A DNA stretch of 12,906 bases from Caldilineaceae bacterium (GCA_028819675.1 JAPPKT010000473.1:1-12906), one strand, 5' to 3'; shown: positions 1 to 7,280, numbered from the stretch's first letter. The notes: generated from the letters alone by a model not told the origin. Numbers and translations are program-made.

Positions 1-176
1 GTTGATCGCGGGCTGACCCATTGGCGGGCTATTGCCGGAGGAATACGGGAGTTCGGCCCCATTTTGGGATGCGCCCGAAGCGGGCGTTCGGTTGACGGGC
101 CGTGCGCGCGGGTGATAGACTCTTGCGCGTGATCTTGGACTGCAACACGCAGGCCTGTCTATACGTATTTTTGTTC

Positions 177-182
177 AGGAGG
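177..182 (+). promoter_or_regulatory. Ribosome binding site deciding a GTG start
   Basis: A full AGGAGG lies 4 bases before the GTG at 187. It fixes the start of the anchored hypothetical protein despite the missing signal peptide. Confidence 0.6.
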
Positions 183-186
183 GGCT

Positions 187-909
187 GTGACTGAGGTAGG
201 CACTGAGAGCGGCCCCCGGCCGGTTCCCGGCGTTGATCTTGCGGGTAGCGTACCGGTGTTCGGCAGCCGGCCGGGCAGTCAGCTGGTAGACGGCGAATCG
301 TTCGCCGATTTCAGCCGGAAGCGGCTCATTTTTGGGTCGTTTACACGGCTTGGAGAGACGCATGTATACCGCGTGGATTGCACGGCGGGCGACCGTCTGC
401 GGGCGCAGATGTTCGTTCCTGTCCTTCCCCGCGGCGGCTCGGTTGTACCGTCGTTTGCGATCGTAGCGCGTAGCCTGCCATACAGTGCGGACGCGGAGAA
501 GCTGCCGTTGGAACTGCCCCATGGCTACAGCGCGATCGTGGCGCCGCCGCCGAGTGAGCTTTTGCAGCCGGTGAAGGATGTTTTGACTCGCGTGCATTAC
601 TTCCCCGGACCTCTGATCGACTCGCGTACACTTGTCGGCGGGCGCTGTTATCTTGTGGTCTGGACGCCGCACAACCGGATGGGCAAATATGTGATCTCGA
701 TCGGCCATCGCTGGCATTTGCGATGGAGCTATTGGGCGCAGTTGCCGCTGTACTGGTGGCGGATACGGGGCTGGTTCGGTCTGAGCCGTACGGCTGCGCT
801 TTATGTGCTGGCCGGTGTGCTGCTGGTTGTGCTGGCGGTCGCTGCGATTCTGCGGCGAATGGGCACGAAGCGCCGAAAGACGGAAGTCAAAGCGGTCGAT
901 GCACGCTAA
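187..909 (+). CDS. Hypothetical protein with C-terminal membrane anchor
   Basis: 240 residues from a GTG start. AGGAGG at 177-182 lies 4 bases before it, and the upstream frame is closed by TGA at 130-132. Residues about 46-175 look like a beta-rich domain. It begins RLIFGSFTRLGETHVYRVDC and includes LPHGYSAIVAPPP (110-122) and MGKYVISIGHRW (165-176). From memory this pattern resembles uncharacterised envelope proteins of Chloroflexi and archaea, but I cannot name the family. One hydrophobic segment at about 202-222 is followed by a basic tail (RRMGTKRRK). No signal peptide is visible, which is odd because a basic cytoplasmic tail would place the domain outside the membrane. The two cysteines (65 and 154) could pair in an extracytoplasmic domain. 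The next gene, an ArsA-type ATPase, lies about 120 bases downstream behind its own -10-like box. The function is not known. The gene itself is well supported by its ribosome binding site and plausible composition. Confidence 0.8.
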   Translation: MTEVGTESGPRPVPGVDLAGSVPVFGSRPGSQLVDGESFADFSRKRLIFGSFTRLGETHVYRVDCTAGDRLRAQMFVPVLPRGGSVVPSFAIVARSLPYSADAEKLPLELPHGYSAIVAPPPSELLQPVKDVLTRVHYFPGPLIDSRTLVGGRCYLVVWTPHNRMGKYVISIGHRWHLRWSYWAQLPLYWWRIRGWFGLSRTAALYVLAGVLLVVLAVAAILRRMGTKRRKTEVKAVDAR

Positions 910-1001
910 CCACTACCAGAGATTTCACTAGCAGCGGTAGGGTTTGGAGACCAAAGCAACGGATCTGACCTCCGCGGCGACAGAACATTCAGATGACCCG
1001 T

Positions 1002-1007
1002 TATAGT
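1002..1007 (+). promoter_or_regulatory. Candidate -10 box of the ArsA-type ATPase gene
   Basis: TATAGT matches five of six positions of the sigma70 -10 consensus and sits 28 bases before the chosen start at 1030. The only -35-like element is GCGACA at 977-982 with a long 19-base spacer, so the promoter is tentative. Transcription would begin near 1014, leaving a very short leader that contains the ribosome binding site. Confidence 0.35.
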
Positions 1008-1018
1008 GTAATGACGAG

Positions 1019-1024
1019 AGGTGG
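1019..1024 (+). promoter_or_regulatory. Ribosome binding site favouring GTG 1030
   Basis: AGGTGG lies 5 bases before the GTG at 1030 and overlaps the alternative GTG at 1021. This favours 1030. The resulting protein begins [16 protein letters not shown], the usual beginning of bacterial ArsA proteins. Confidence 0.5.
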
Positions 1025-1029
1025 AGACT

Positions 1030-2268
1030 GTGCGCATCCTTCTCTACTTGGGTAAGGGAGGCGTAGGCAAGACGACGACAGCGGCGGCGACGGCGCTGCG
1101 TTGCGCGCGGATGGGCTACCGTACGCTTGTAGTGAGCACAGACATCGCGCATAGCCTGGCGGACAGCCTGGACAGGCCGCTGAAGAGCGAACCGACGGAG
1201 GTGGCTGCCAATCTGTTTGCACAGGAGATCAACGTTCTGGAGGAAGTCCGCAAGAACTGGGGCGCGATGCAGGGCTACATGGGCAAGATTCTGCAAAAGC
1301 AAGGGATGAGCAAGACGGTTGCCGAAGAGATGGCGATCATTCCGGGCATGGAGGAGATCTTCAGCCTGTTGCACATTTACCGCTATGCGGAGACGCGTGA
1401 ATTCGACCGGGTGATCGTGGATGCGGCGCCGACGGGCGAGTCGATGCGGTTGCTGGCGATGCCGGAGAGCTTCCAGTGGTATGTGGAGCGTTTCTTCGGA
1501 TGGGGGGAGACGGCGATGCGCCTGACCGGAGGGCTGTTGCGGCGGCTGATGCCGGAGCAGGACGCGCTGGCCAGTCTGCCCAAACTGGTGGATGATGTAA
1601 AGGCGTTACAGGAGGTCCTGAGCGATCCTCAGACCACCAGTTACCGGGTCGTAATCAATCCTGAGAAGATGGTGATCAAGGAGGGGGCACGGGCGGTGAC
1701 GTATCTGTCGCTGTTCGGATGTCCGGTGGATGCGGTTGTGGTTAACCGCATTCTGCCCGGTGTGCGGGCTCAGGGGGATGGTGGGAGCGCGGCGGACGGG
1801 GAGACGGGTCAGGAGGCCGATGGAGCGGCCGTGTTTGCGCCGAGCAGCGATCCCTATTTGCGCCAACTTCAGGCGCATCAGGGGCGCTACCTGGTTGAAA
1901 TCGAGCGGGATTTCTACCCGCTGCCGATTCTGTACAGCAGCTGGCGAAGCGAGGAGGTGGTCGGCTTTGGCCCGCTGCGGTCGTTGGCGGATGAGCTGTA
2001 CGGGCAGCGGGACCCGGGCGAGGTGATGTTCGTCGGTCAGGCACAGGAGATCGAGGAGCAGGGCGATGACTTCATTCTGAAGCTGCCGTTACCCCACATA
2101 GAGCTGGACAAGATCCGGCTGACGAAACGGGGCGACGAGCTTTTCATTTCGATCGGGAATTTCAAGCGTGAATATCTGCTGCCTGCGATCCTGGCGCAAC
2201 GGGATGCCAGCGGTGCGGTCTTCGCCGGCGGGACTCTGCGCATCCGCTTTCCCTGTAGCAGCCAGTAG
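1030..2268 (+). CDS. ArsA/Get3-family ATPase with HSP20-like C-terminal domain
   Basis: 412 residues from GTG 1030 (415 from GTG 1021). The P-loop GKGGVGKTT (8-16) follows the first strand directly. Switch I is DIAHSL (38-43), switch II is DAAPTGE (131-137), and the adenine-loop VNR is at 238-240. Residues 80-117 are methionine-rich and contain [11 protein letters not shown], like the helical subdomain of Get3. Another hydrophobic helical stretch follows at 147-174. A Gly/Ala/acidic insert at about 245-269 precedes the last ATPase helices. Residues about 331-410 match the HSP20-like domain found at the end of many bacterial ArsA proteins (Pfam ArsA_HSP20). There is one ATPase domain, not the tandem pair of plasmid ArsA. 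The only cysteines (25, 231, 409) do not form the CxxC of Get3 and do not resemble an arsenite-binding triad, and no arsB or arsR is nearby. An arsenic-efflux role is therefore unlikely. A soluble ATP-driven targeting or chaperone role is inferred. Confidence 0.9.
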   Translation: MRILLYLGKGGVGKTTTAAATALRCARMGYRTLVVSTDIAHSLADSLDRPLKSEPTEVAANLFAQEINVLEEVRKNWGAMQGYMGKILQKQGMSKTVAEEMAIIPGMEEIFSLLHIYRYAETREFDRVIVDAAPTGESMRLLAMPESFQWYVERFFGWGETAMRLTGGLLRRLMPEQDALASLPKLVDDVKALQEVLSDPQTTSYRVVINPEKMVIKEGARAVTYLSLFGCPVDAVVVNRILPGVRAQGDGGSAADGETGQEADGAAVFAPSSDPYLRQLQAHQGRYLVEIERDFYPLPILYSSWRSEEVVGFGPLRSLADELYGQRDPGEVMFVGQAQEIEEQGDDFILKLPLPHIELDKIRLTKRGDELFISIGNFKREYLLPAILAQRDASGAVFAGGTLRIRFPCSSQ

Positions 2269-2324
2269 CTGCCGGTCAGAAGTCTGCATATCTGCACAGT
2301 CCGCCAGCCACGGGACTTTGACGA

Positions 2325-2960
2325 ATGGAACTGGGAAATCTTCTGATAAGAAGCATTGGTGTCACGGTCGGTGCTCAGATCGGCAGCCGTATCGCGCACC
2401 GGATCCGGCCGCGCCCGTATCCTGCGCCACTGCGGGATCTGCTGGACCACCCGGTGCGCATGCGATATCGGGATCCAGTTGCCACGCTGGGACCGTTCGG
2501 AATCGGTCCTGGCGACTGTGTGCTGGATTTGGGTTGCGGCACGGGCACGTTCAGTGTGGAGATGGCGCGTCAGGTGGGCAGCAAGGGGCGCGTGCATGCT
2601 GTGGATATTCAGGCGTCGATGATCGAAGCGGCGTGCGCTAAGGTGGAAGGCGCCGGCTTGGCCTCCCGCGTCAGTTTTCATCATTGCGGCGCCTACAGTC
2701 TGCCTCTGGAGAAGGAGAGTGTTGATGTTGCCATTGCGATCGCCTCGCTCTCCGAGATGCCGCAGCCTCTTTTCGCCCTGGAAGAGGTGCGGCGGGTCCT
2801 AAAACCGGGCGGGCGTCTGGCCGTCAGTGAAGAGATGCCGCACGCAGGGTATGCGCTGCAGCGAACGGTGCGGCAGTGGTTGCAGGAGGTAGGGTTTCGC
2901 TACGGCGGGCTGCGGGGCACCCCATTTTGCTACAGCTTACTCTATTTTAAAGACGAATAA
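2325..2960 (+). CDS. Class I SAM-dependent methyltransferase
   Basis: 211 residues. Motif I VLDLGCGTG (66-74) binds S-adenosylmethionine. The acidic residue of motif II is D94 in RVHAVDIQ, and LKPGGRLAVSEE (159-170) matches the post-motif III region of UbiE/Methyltransf_11-type enzymes. The ending, WLQEVGFRYGGLRGTPFCYSLLYFKDE in outline, is the usual closing strand pair of this fold. The N-terminal 60 residues are weakly conserved and may be a lid. The substrate cannot be read from the sequence; menaquinone/ubiquinone, lipid or small-molecule methylation are all possible. The ATG at 2325 lacks a clear Shine-Dalgarno sequence. The gene starts 56 bases after the ATPase stop with no obvious promoter or terminator between, so the two are probably transcribed together. 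Confidence 0.88.
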   Translation: MELGNLLIRSIGVTVGAQIGSRIAHRIRPRPYPAPLRDLLDHPVRMRYRDPVATLGPFGIGPGDCVLDLGCGTGTFSVEMARQVGSKGRVHAVDIQASMIEAACAKVEGAGLASRVSFHHCGAYSLPLEKESVDVAIAIASLSEMPQPLFALEEVRRVLKPGGRLAVSEEMPHAGYALQRTVRQWLQEVGFRYGGLRGTPFCYSLLYFKDE

Positions 2961-3014
2961 CCGCGGCGGCTTTCTGTCATTGGAACATTTCTTCCTATTC
3001 AGCTGGCGCCGATC

Positions 3015-3023
3015 TGTTATAAT
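3015..3023 (+). promoter_or_regulatory. Extended -10 promoter of truD
   Basis: TGTTATAAT combines a consensus TATAAT (3018-3023) with the TGn extension. That can compensate for the absence of a clear -35 element 16-17 bases upstream. Transcription would start near 3030, just before the truD start codons. Confidence 0.6.
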
Positions 3024-3050
3024 TTCCTGAAACGACCCGGACGGTCGCGC

Positions 3051-4175
3051 ATGCGTGGAGTTGGCGTGGAACTGGATCTGAATCTGCCGTACAGTACTGA
3101 GGGACTGCCGGGGGTCGGTGGACAGCTACGGGCCGCGCCCGACACATTTATTGTTGAGGAGATACCGCTATACGAAGCCAGCGGTGCGGGCCAGCATCTT
3201 TATGTCAACGTAACGAAAGAGGAGTTGACGACGCGGGAGGTACAGCGGGGGCTGGCGGAGGCGTTCGACCTGCCTTACAGGGCGGTCGGGTTTGCCGGCA
3301 TGAAAGACAAGTACGCGCGGGCAACGCAGACATTCAGTTTGTTGGTGGGCCACGTAGACGAGAGTTTTTTGGAGGCGGCGCCGGACCGCATCGGGGCGAA
3401 GACGCCGGTGACGGTGAACTGGGTGCGCCTGCACCGCAACAAGATCAAGAAGGGCCATCTGCTGGGCAACCGCTTTACGATTACGATTACACGGCCTTCG
3501 ATCGACGGCGAGATTGCCATGGCGCGTGCCGAGGCCATCGCGGAACAGTTGCGGTGTTGCGGGCTTCCCAACTTCTATGGCCCGCAGCGCTTAGGACAGA
3601 ATGGCGGCAATGTGAGGCGGGGATGGGAGTTGCTCCGGGGCGAGAAGCGCATGGCCAACCGGTGGCTGCGAAGTCTCCTACTTGCCAGTGTACAGAGCTA
3701 TATGTGCAACCGCTATTTGGCACTGCGGCAGCAACAGGGGCGGTTCAACAGACTGCTGACGGGAGACATTGCCAAGAAGCATGACACGGGCGGCCTGTTT
3801 GTAGTCGCTGATCAGGCGGCGGAGCAGAGCCGTTACGAACAGAAGGAGATCAGTTTTACTGCGCCCATCTACGGACCCAAGATGTGGGAGGCGGAGGCCG
3901 AATCTGGCGAGCTGGAGCAGGAGGTCCTGGCCGAGAGCGGCCTAGAGATGGCCGTGTTAGCCAGGGCGAAGATGATGGGAACGCGGCGGCTGGGTCGAAT
4001 TCTGCTCAACGATCTTTCAGTCATGCGAAAAGGAACTGACGTAGTTGTGGCGTTTTCGCTGCCCAAAGGGGCGTTTGCGACAACGGTGCTGCGAGAGTTC
4101 ATGAAAGTACCGGACGACCAACTGGCTCAAGCGGCGGTGGAAGACAGCAGTTCAGACGAGGATAGCGGGAATTGA
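3051..4175 (+). CDS. truD: tRNA pseudouridine(13) synthase TruD
   Basis: 374 residues from ATG 3051, slightly longer than E. coli TruD (349). TruD converts uridine 13 of some tRNAs to pseudouridine in the cytoplasm. The catalytic motif GMKDKYARATQ (83-93) carries the expected aspartate at 86. The N-terminal DTFIVEEIPLY (31-41) is the conserved strand before it. LPNFYGPQRLGQNGGN and QSYMCNRYLALR match the core motifs around the insertion domain, and LPKGAFATTVLREFMK is the typical C-terminal signature. The last about 17 residues are acidic and Ser-rich and look non-conserved. GTG 3066 is an alternative start, with GGAG at 3057-3060 spaced 5 bases; ATG 3051 has only a weak upstream GGACGG. The extended -10 at 3015-3023 drives it, and the LON-domain gene follows 63 bases later. 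Confidence 0.95.
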   Translation: MRGVGVELDLNLPYSTEGLPGVGGQLRAAPDTFIVEEIPLYEASGAGQHLYVNVTKEELTTREVQRGLAEAFDLPYRAVGFAGMKDKYARATQTFSLLVGHVDESFLEAAPDRIGAKTPVTVNWVRLHRNKIKKGHLLGNRFTITITRPSIDGEIAMARAEAIAEQLRCCGLPNFYGPQRLGQNGGNVRRGWELLRGEKRMANRWLRSLLLASVQSYMCNRYLALRQQQGRFNRLLTGDIAKKHDTGGLFVVADQAAEQSRYEQKEISFTAPIYGPKMWEAEAESGELEQEVLAESGLEMAVLARAKMMGTRRLGRILLNDLSVMRKGTDVVVAFSLPKGAFATTVLREFMKVPDDQLAQAAVEDSSSDEDSGN

Positions 4176-4204
4176 ACGGTTCGCGACGAAAAGCCCAAAA
4201 GCGA

Positions 4205-4220
4205 AAAGGAATTCTCCTTT
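4205..4220 (+). other. Short AT-rich hairpin between truD and the LON gene
   Basis: AAAGGA and TCCTTT form a 6-bp inverted repeat around a 4-base loop. No U-tract follows, so it is a poor terminator. It lies just ahead of the GGAG (4228-4231) that serves the next start codon. It may be a processing or spacing element, or chance. Confidence 0.3.
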
Positions 4221-4238
4221 AGGCAACGGAGTCCCATC

Positions 4239-4904
4239 ATGGAAATGCCGCTTTTCCCTCTGAACGTTGTGCTTTTCCCGGGTATGGCGCTGCCTCTGCA
4301 CATTTTTGAGCCTCGCTACCGGGAGATGATCAATCGCTGCCTGGACGAGAACCTGGCGTTCGGGGTGGTGTTGATCAAGGAAGGCCTGGAAGTAGGCGGC
4401 GATGCGGTGCCGAGGCGGGTGGGGACGGCTGCGAGAATCGTAAAGGTGGACCGACAGGCGGACGGAAGAATGAATATCCAGGTTGTGGGCACACGTCGAT
4501 TCCGTATCGAGGCGTTGAACCGCGATCTTCCCTATCTCACGGGACGTGTGCGCCATTTTCCGGTAACTGACGGGGATACGAAACTGGCGGTCGAGCGCGC
4601 ACACAAGGTACGTCCAAAGATCACGCGCTATGTCGAGCTTTTGACGAAAGCTACGGGCGTGCAACTGAAATTGGATCGTCTGCCGGAGGATGCTACCAGT
4701 CTGGCCTTTCTGACCGCCATCACTTTACAAGTGCGGCCCGAAGACAAGCACCGGATGCTGGCTTTGCAAGGCGTTCCCCAGCTACTGGAGTTGGGCAACT
4801 ATTATCTGGGGCGCGAACTTCAGTTGCTTGACCATATGATCAGCAGTCAAGAAGCGCTGCCGGCGATGACCATTGGCCCCACCGGGCAGTTGTTCGCCAA
4901 TTGA
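4239..4904 (+). CDS. Stand-alone LON substrate-binding domain protein
   Basis: 221 residues from ATG, with GGAG at 4228-4231 spaced 7 bases. The N-terminus (PLFPLNVVLFPGMALPLHIF, then EPRYREMI) is the signature of the Lon N-terminal domain (PF02190). The beta domain runs to about residue 110 and a helical part (about 120-210) follows. There is no AAA+ ATPase and no Ser-Lys protease domain, so this is not Lon protease. Small proteins of this type are widespread in bacteria, cytoplasmic, and of uncertain role; they may bind unfolded or partner proteins. The gene follows truD by 63 bases and may share its transcript. A 128-base gap with a possible promoter separates it from the amidase gene. Confidence 0.92.
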   Translation: MEMPLFPLNVVLFPGMALPLHIFEPRYREMINRCLDENLAFGVVLIKEGLEVGGDAVPRRVGTAARIVKVDRQADGRMNIQVVGTRRFRIEALNRDLPYLTGRVRHFPVTDGDTKLAVERAHKVRPKITRYVELLTKATGVQLKLDRLPEDATSLAFLTAITLQVRPEDKHRMLALQGVPQLLELGNYYLGRELQLLDHMISSQEALPAMTIGPTGQLFAN

Positions 4905-4987
4905 GAAGGTGACCGGCCGGAGTGGCTGCTGCCGGCATTCGGGCTGATTCTCCCCAGTAAATCACACTCGATAAATCCCCAAAAACA

Positions 4988-4993
4988 TACAAT
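4988..4993 (+). promoter_or_regulatory. Weak candidate -10 of the amidase gene
   Basis: TACAAT lies 39 bases before the amidase start in an AT-rich stretch (4955-5000) of an otherwise GC-rich region. No convincing -35 element is found 16-18 bases upstream. Confidence 0.3.
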
Positions 4994-5032
4994 CATAGCC
5001 GTCTCATCAGACAGCCGCGAAAGGAAAGAGGT

Positions 5033-5950
5033 ATGGCCACTCATCAGTTCGAGCCGGACCATTATTTCAGTACGATCGGTTCGCATCCGCCTGTGTTGCG
5101 TGTGCAGCCGGGTGACAGCGTCGAAACAACGACGGTCGACGCCAGAGGGCAGGACAGCAGCGGTCAACAGGTAACGTCAGGGGGCAACCCGATGACGGGG
5201 CCGTTCTATGTGGAGGGGGCGGAACCGGGGGACACGCTGGTGGTGCATTTGGACAAGCTGTTGTGCAACCGCCCATACGGGTGGACGCGGACGATGGTGG
5301 CGCCAAATGTGGTCGATCCGGAGCAGGTGCCCAATATGCCGTGGCCGGCGGAGGGGCAGGAGCTGGCCAGTTGGCGTGTGGACAACGAGGCAGGCACGGT
5401 GACACTGGAGGAGCCGCAGACCAGCCTAGGTGCGCTGACGTTGCCGCTGGCGCCGATGCCGGGCTGTTTTGGGGTGGCGCCGGACCGGGGGGAAGCGATT
5501 TCGACTGCAACTTCAGGCCCTTTCGGCGGCAACATGGACTATCGCGGCTTTGTCGAAGGGGTGACCGTCTATCTTCCTGTTTTTGTGCCCGGTGCGCTCT
5601 TTCACATTGGCGACGGACATGCGGTGCAGGGGGATGGCGAGATCGTGGGCACCGGTGTTGAGATCTCGTTTGACGTGGGCTTTACGGTGGATGTGCAGAA
5701 GGGGCGGCGGATCTACTGGCCGCGAGGGGAAAACGAGGCGTATATCTTTGCAGCGGGCAACGCGCGTCCGCTGGACCAGGCTACGCAACATGCGACGACG
5801 GAGATGATCCGGTGGCTGGAGAAGGATTTGGGGATCGATGCGGTGGGCGCGCACATTCTGATGGGGCAGACGGTGGAGTACGATCTTGGGAACATCTATG
5901 ATCCGGCGTACACGATGGTCTGCAAGATGCCGAAGGCGGTGCTGCCGTAG
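5033..5950 (+). CDS. Acetamidase/formamidase family protein
   Basis: 305 residues from ATG, preceded by a purine-rich ribosome binding stretch at 5020-5030. Family signatures are GNPMTGPFYVEGAEPGDTLV (51-70), the PMPGCFGVAP loop (141-150), GPFGGNMDYR (162-171) and LFHIGDGHAVQGDGEIVGTG (189-208). The histidines (191, 196), D194, D201 and E203 of the last motif match the metal/active-site region of FmdA/AmdA enzymes. These hydrolyse formamide, acetamide or related short amides to ammonia and a carboxylic acid. No signal peptide is present, so it should be cytoplasmic. At about 300 residues it belongs to the shorter acetamidase-like branch rather than the roughly 400-residue FmdA. The substrate cannot be decided from sequence. 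No amide transporter or regulator is adjacent. Confidence 0.93.
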   Translation: MATHQFEPDHYFSTIGSHPPVLRVQPGDSVETTTVDARGQDSSGQQVTSGGNPMTGPFYVEGAEPGDTLVVHLDKLLCNRPYGWTRTMVAPNVVDPEQVPNMPWPAEGQELASWRVDNEAGTVTLEEPQTSLGALTLPLAPMPGCFGVAPDRGEAISTATSGPFGGNMDYRGFVEGVTVYLPVFVPGALFHIGDGHAVQGDGEIVGTGVEISFDVGFTVDVQKGRRIYWPRGENEAYIFAAGNARPLDQATQHATTEMIRWLEKDLGIDAVGAHILMGQTVEYDLGNIYDPAYTMVCKMPKAVLP

Positions 5951-5953
5951 GGC

Positions 5954-5993
5954 GAGGAGAGAGTGAAGAGGAGTGAGGAGAGAGAGGAGGGAG
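5954..5993 (+). repeat. GA-rich low-complexity tract
   Basis: 38 of 40 bases are purines; the exceptions are T5964 and T5974. Two 10-base units beginning GAGTGA, at 5961-5970 and 5971-5980, differ by one base. The complement is a C/U-rich RNA on the - strand, downstream of the small membrane-protein gene. Confidence 0.7.
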
Positions 5994-6118
5994 CACGGCT
6001 CGGCCTGCAGATTGGGAACGACGTAAGCCAGGCTGGCTCGGCCAGCGGGCGCGGGGAAGCCGGGGACAGATAGCAGGTGGGCGGGCGTTGATTGGATTGC
6101 TGGTTTTGTCAGTAAGTT

Positions 6119-6167
6119 GGCCGAGGTCTCGGCAGGTTGCGACGGCGACCAGGTCGATTCCTCGGCC
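6119..6167. repeat. 8-bp perfect inverted repeat
   Basis: GGCCGAGG (6119-6126) and CCTCGGCC (6160-6167) are exact reverse complements with 33 bases between. They could form a stem in RNA from either strand. No function is evident. Confidence 0.4.
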
Positions 6168-6227
6168 CTTGATCGTTGCGGCCTGATTGCGGACGCGTGT
6201 TTTACGCCGTTAAGGTACGCATGTACG

Positions 6228-6401
6228 TTAAAATGGCGGCGAGGCCTCCCACATTCTTACAAGTATTGCCCAAGCTAGCCGCAAGACGACGGCGATCACG
6301 CTGAAGACGGTCGCGTACCTGAGTGTGTTGGGCTCCATCCGGTCGCTCATATAGAAGAAGGCCCATACTCCCAGGACGATTAGAGCGATATCTTTGATCA
6401 T
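6228..6401 (-). CDS. Small two-helix membrane protein
   Basis: 57 residues beginning MIKDIALIVLGVWAFFYMSD. The first hydrophobic segment spans about 3-19 and a second (YATVFSVIAVVLRLAWAILV in outline) about 31-50. Between them is a short charged loop (DRMEPNTLR). The ATG at 6401 was chosen over an upstream in-frame start at 6479, because GAGGTG lies 9 bases before it and the extra 26 residues are polar and unlike a membrane protein. I do not recognise the family. It is probably an inner-membrane protein. It lies 207 bases beyond the end of the broken TPR gene on the same strand, with one copy of the diverged repeat between. It is supported by hydrophobic pattern and ribosome binding site only. 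Confidence 0.55.
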   Translation of the reverse strand: MIKDIALIVLGVWAFFYMSDRMEPNTLRYATVFSVIAVVLRLAWAILVRMWEASPPF

Positions 6402-6496
6402 GTGAGATGGCACCTCAAGGTGAGGGCGGCCACGGTTGTCCGCCGATAGCGACACCTCATTGTATCGACAGGCGCGCACGGATGGAACCGTTTTTG

Positions 6497-6547
6497 GTAC
6501 TGAAACCGGGCAATTTTGCGGTTACGATGGAGGGTTGCCGGATTTGG
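6497..6547 (+). repeat. Diverged direct repeat, copy A
   Basis: 51 bases that align without gaps to 7678-7728 with 37 identities. Both copies begin GTACTGAAA and end in TTTGG. Read in the same frame, this copy gives VLKPGNFAVTMEGCRIW. It lies in the gap between the TPR gene remnant and the small membrane-protein gene. Confidence 0.6.
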
Positions 6548-6608
6548 TCTTCATTTGGAGAAAATCCCAAGTATAGAGACCAGAGTCGGAAGCCCTTTGA
6601 GAAACCTC

Positions 6609-7280
6609 CTACATCGGTAAGCGGGCCGAGTTGCCGACCGGATCGACCCCGCAGCCAGCTGTCAAAAATTGATTACCGATCCGCGCTTTGCGCGGCTGAT
6701 GCTCGCCTGAGCGGCGATTTCCGGTAGTCTTTGGCAAGAGCCGCAACTCCCTTGAGACCTCACCCGCGAGCTCGTCGTGGGTGTCCGCTCTTGCGAGTTG
6801 GCGTGGGGTTTGAAAATCGGTTCTGGCCCTGCGAGTTTCGTTCATTTCGACGGATCTGAGGCCCCGATAAAAGAAATAGAGCGCTTGGGTGGGATCGATC
6901 TCGATCGTGCGGTTGTAGTCGTCGAGGGCCATATCCGTTTTGCCAAGGCTTACATAGCAGACTTCTCGATTGTGAAAGGCGCTGGCGATGTTGAAAGAGA
7001 CAGAGTCGGGCCCAAGTTTGATCGCTCAGCTGAAGTCCTCGACCGCCGCCCGGCATTCCCCCAAGTTGGAAAGGCTCATGGCCCGGTTGTAGTAGGCATC
7101 TGTATAGGGCGGGTTGTCCTCGATCACGGCGTTGTACGCCTCGACGGCTGCCGCGTAGTTTTCCAGGTCGTAGTGCTCATTATCTTTGACGAAGTGGTAT
7201 TGGCCGGCGGCAGTGAGCAGCCATTTCCCGACGAAGAACGATATGGCCTGTACGGTTGCGATGGTGAAACAACGCTTCAT
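6609..7280 (-). pseudogene. TPR-repeat protein gene interrupted by in-frame TGA
   Basis: From ATG 7280 the protein starts MKRCFTIATVQAISFFVGKW, a probable signal anchor. It then gives TPR-like units (ENYAAAVEAYNAVIEDNPPY, then DAYYNRAMSLSNLGECRAAV). After EDFS the frame meets TGA at 7028-7026. The same frame then continues for 138 codons with AIKLGPDSVSFNIASAFHNR, a third TPR (SLGKTDMALDDYNRTIEIDP) and a fourth (ETRRARTDFQTPRQLA). At the stop position TPRs normally have a polar residue, often Lys or Arg, so one CGA-to-TGA change would explain it. The last about 45 codons, from RLLPKTTGN, no longer resemble a TPR protein and may be decayed or read-through sequence. TTG 7304 is an alternative start. 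A sequencing error is possible. TGA is a normal stop codon elsewhere here (for example truD, the LON gene), so recoding is unlikely. Intact, it would be a membrane-anchored scaffold of unknown partner. Confidence 0.7.

Larger units (their letters stand above)
5951..6227. other. Convergent intergenic region with purine tract and inverted repeats
   Basis: 277 bases lie between the amidase (+) and the small membrane-protein gene (-). I see no supportable gene. The region holds a purine tract (5954-5993), a 6-bp hairpin GCTGGC/GCCAGC (6032-6046, 3-base loop) and an 8-bp inverted repeat GGCCGAGG/CCTCGGCC (6119-6126 and 6160-6167). None is followed by a U-tract. It may be where convergent transcripts end, possibly with Rho. 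Confidence 0.5.

Noticed and set aside
1..132. Open + strand frame ending in TGA at 130, possibly the tail of an upstream gene
   Set aside because: Only 43 codons, Gly/Arg-rich, with no recognisable motif; not enough to call a partial gene.
1030..2268. Arsenic resistance operon
   Set aside because: Only one ATPase domain is present, there is no arsenite-binding cysteine set, and no arsB, arsC, arsD or arsR is nearby.
6141..6170. tRNA-like T-arm resemblance (GGTCGATTCC)
   Set aside because: The loop lacks the proper TTC sequence and 5-bp stem, and no acceptor, D or anticodon arms are found upstream.
6407..6727. + strand frame containing repeat A
   Set aside because: It overlaps the TPR remnant's end and has no domain pattern. 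Its only notable part is the repeat, which is reported separately.
7026..7028. TGA in the TPR gene as selenocysteine or a reassigned codon
   Set aside because: TGA ends truD, the LON gene and the amidohydrolase normally. No hairpin typical of a selenocysteine insertion element is evident after it, and the TPR position does not call for Cys or Trp.
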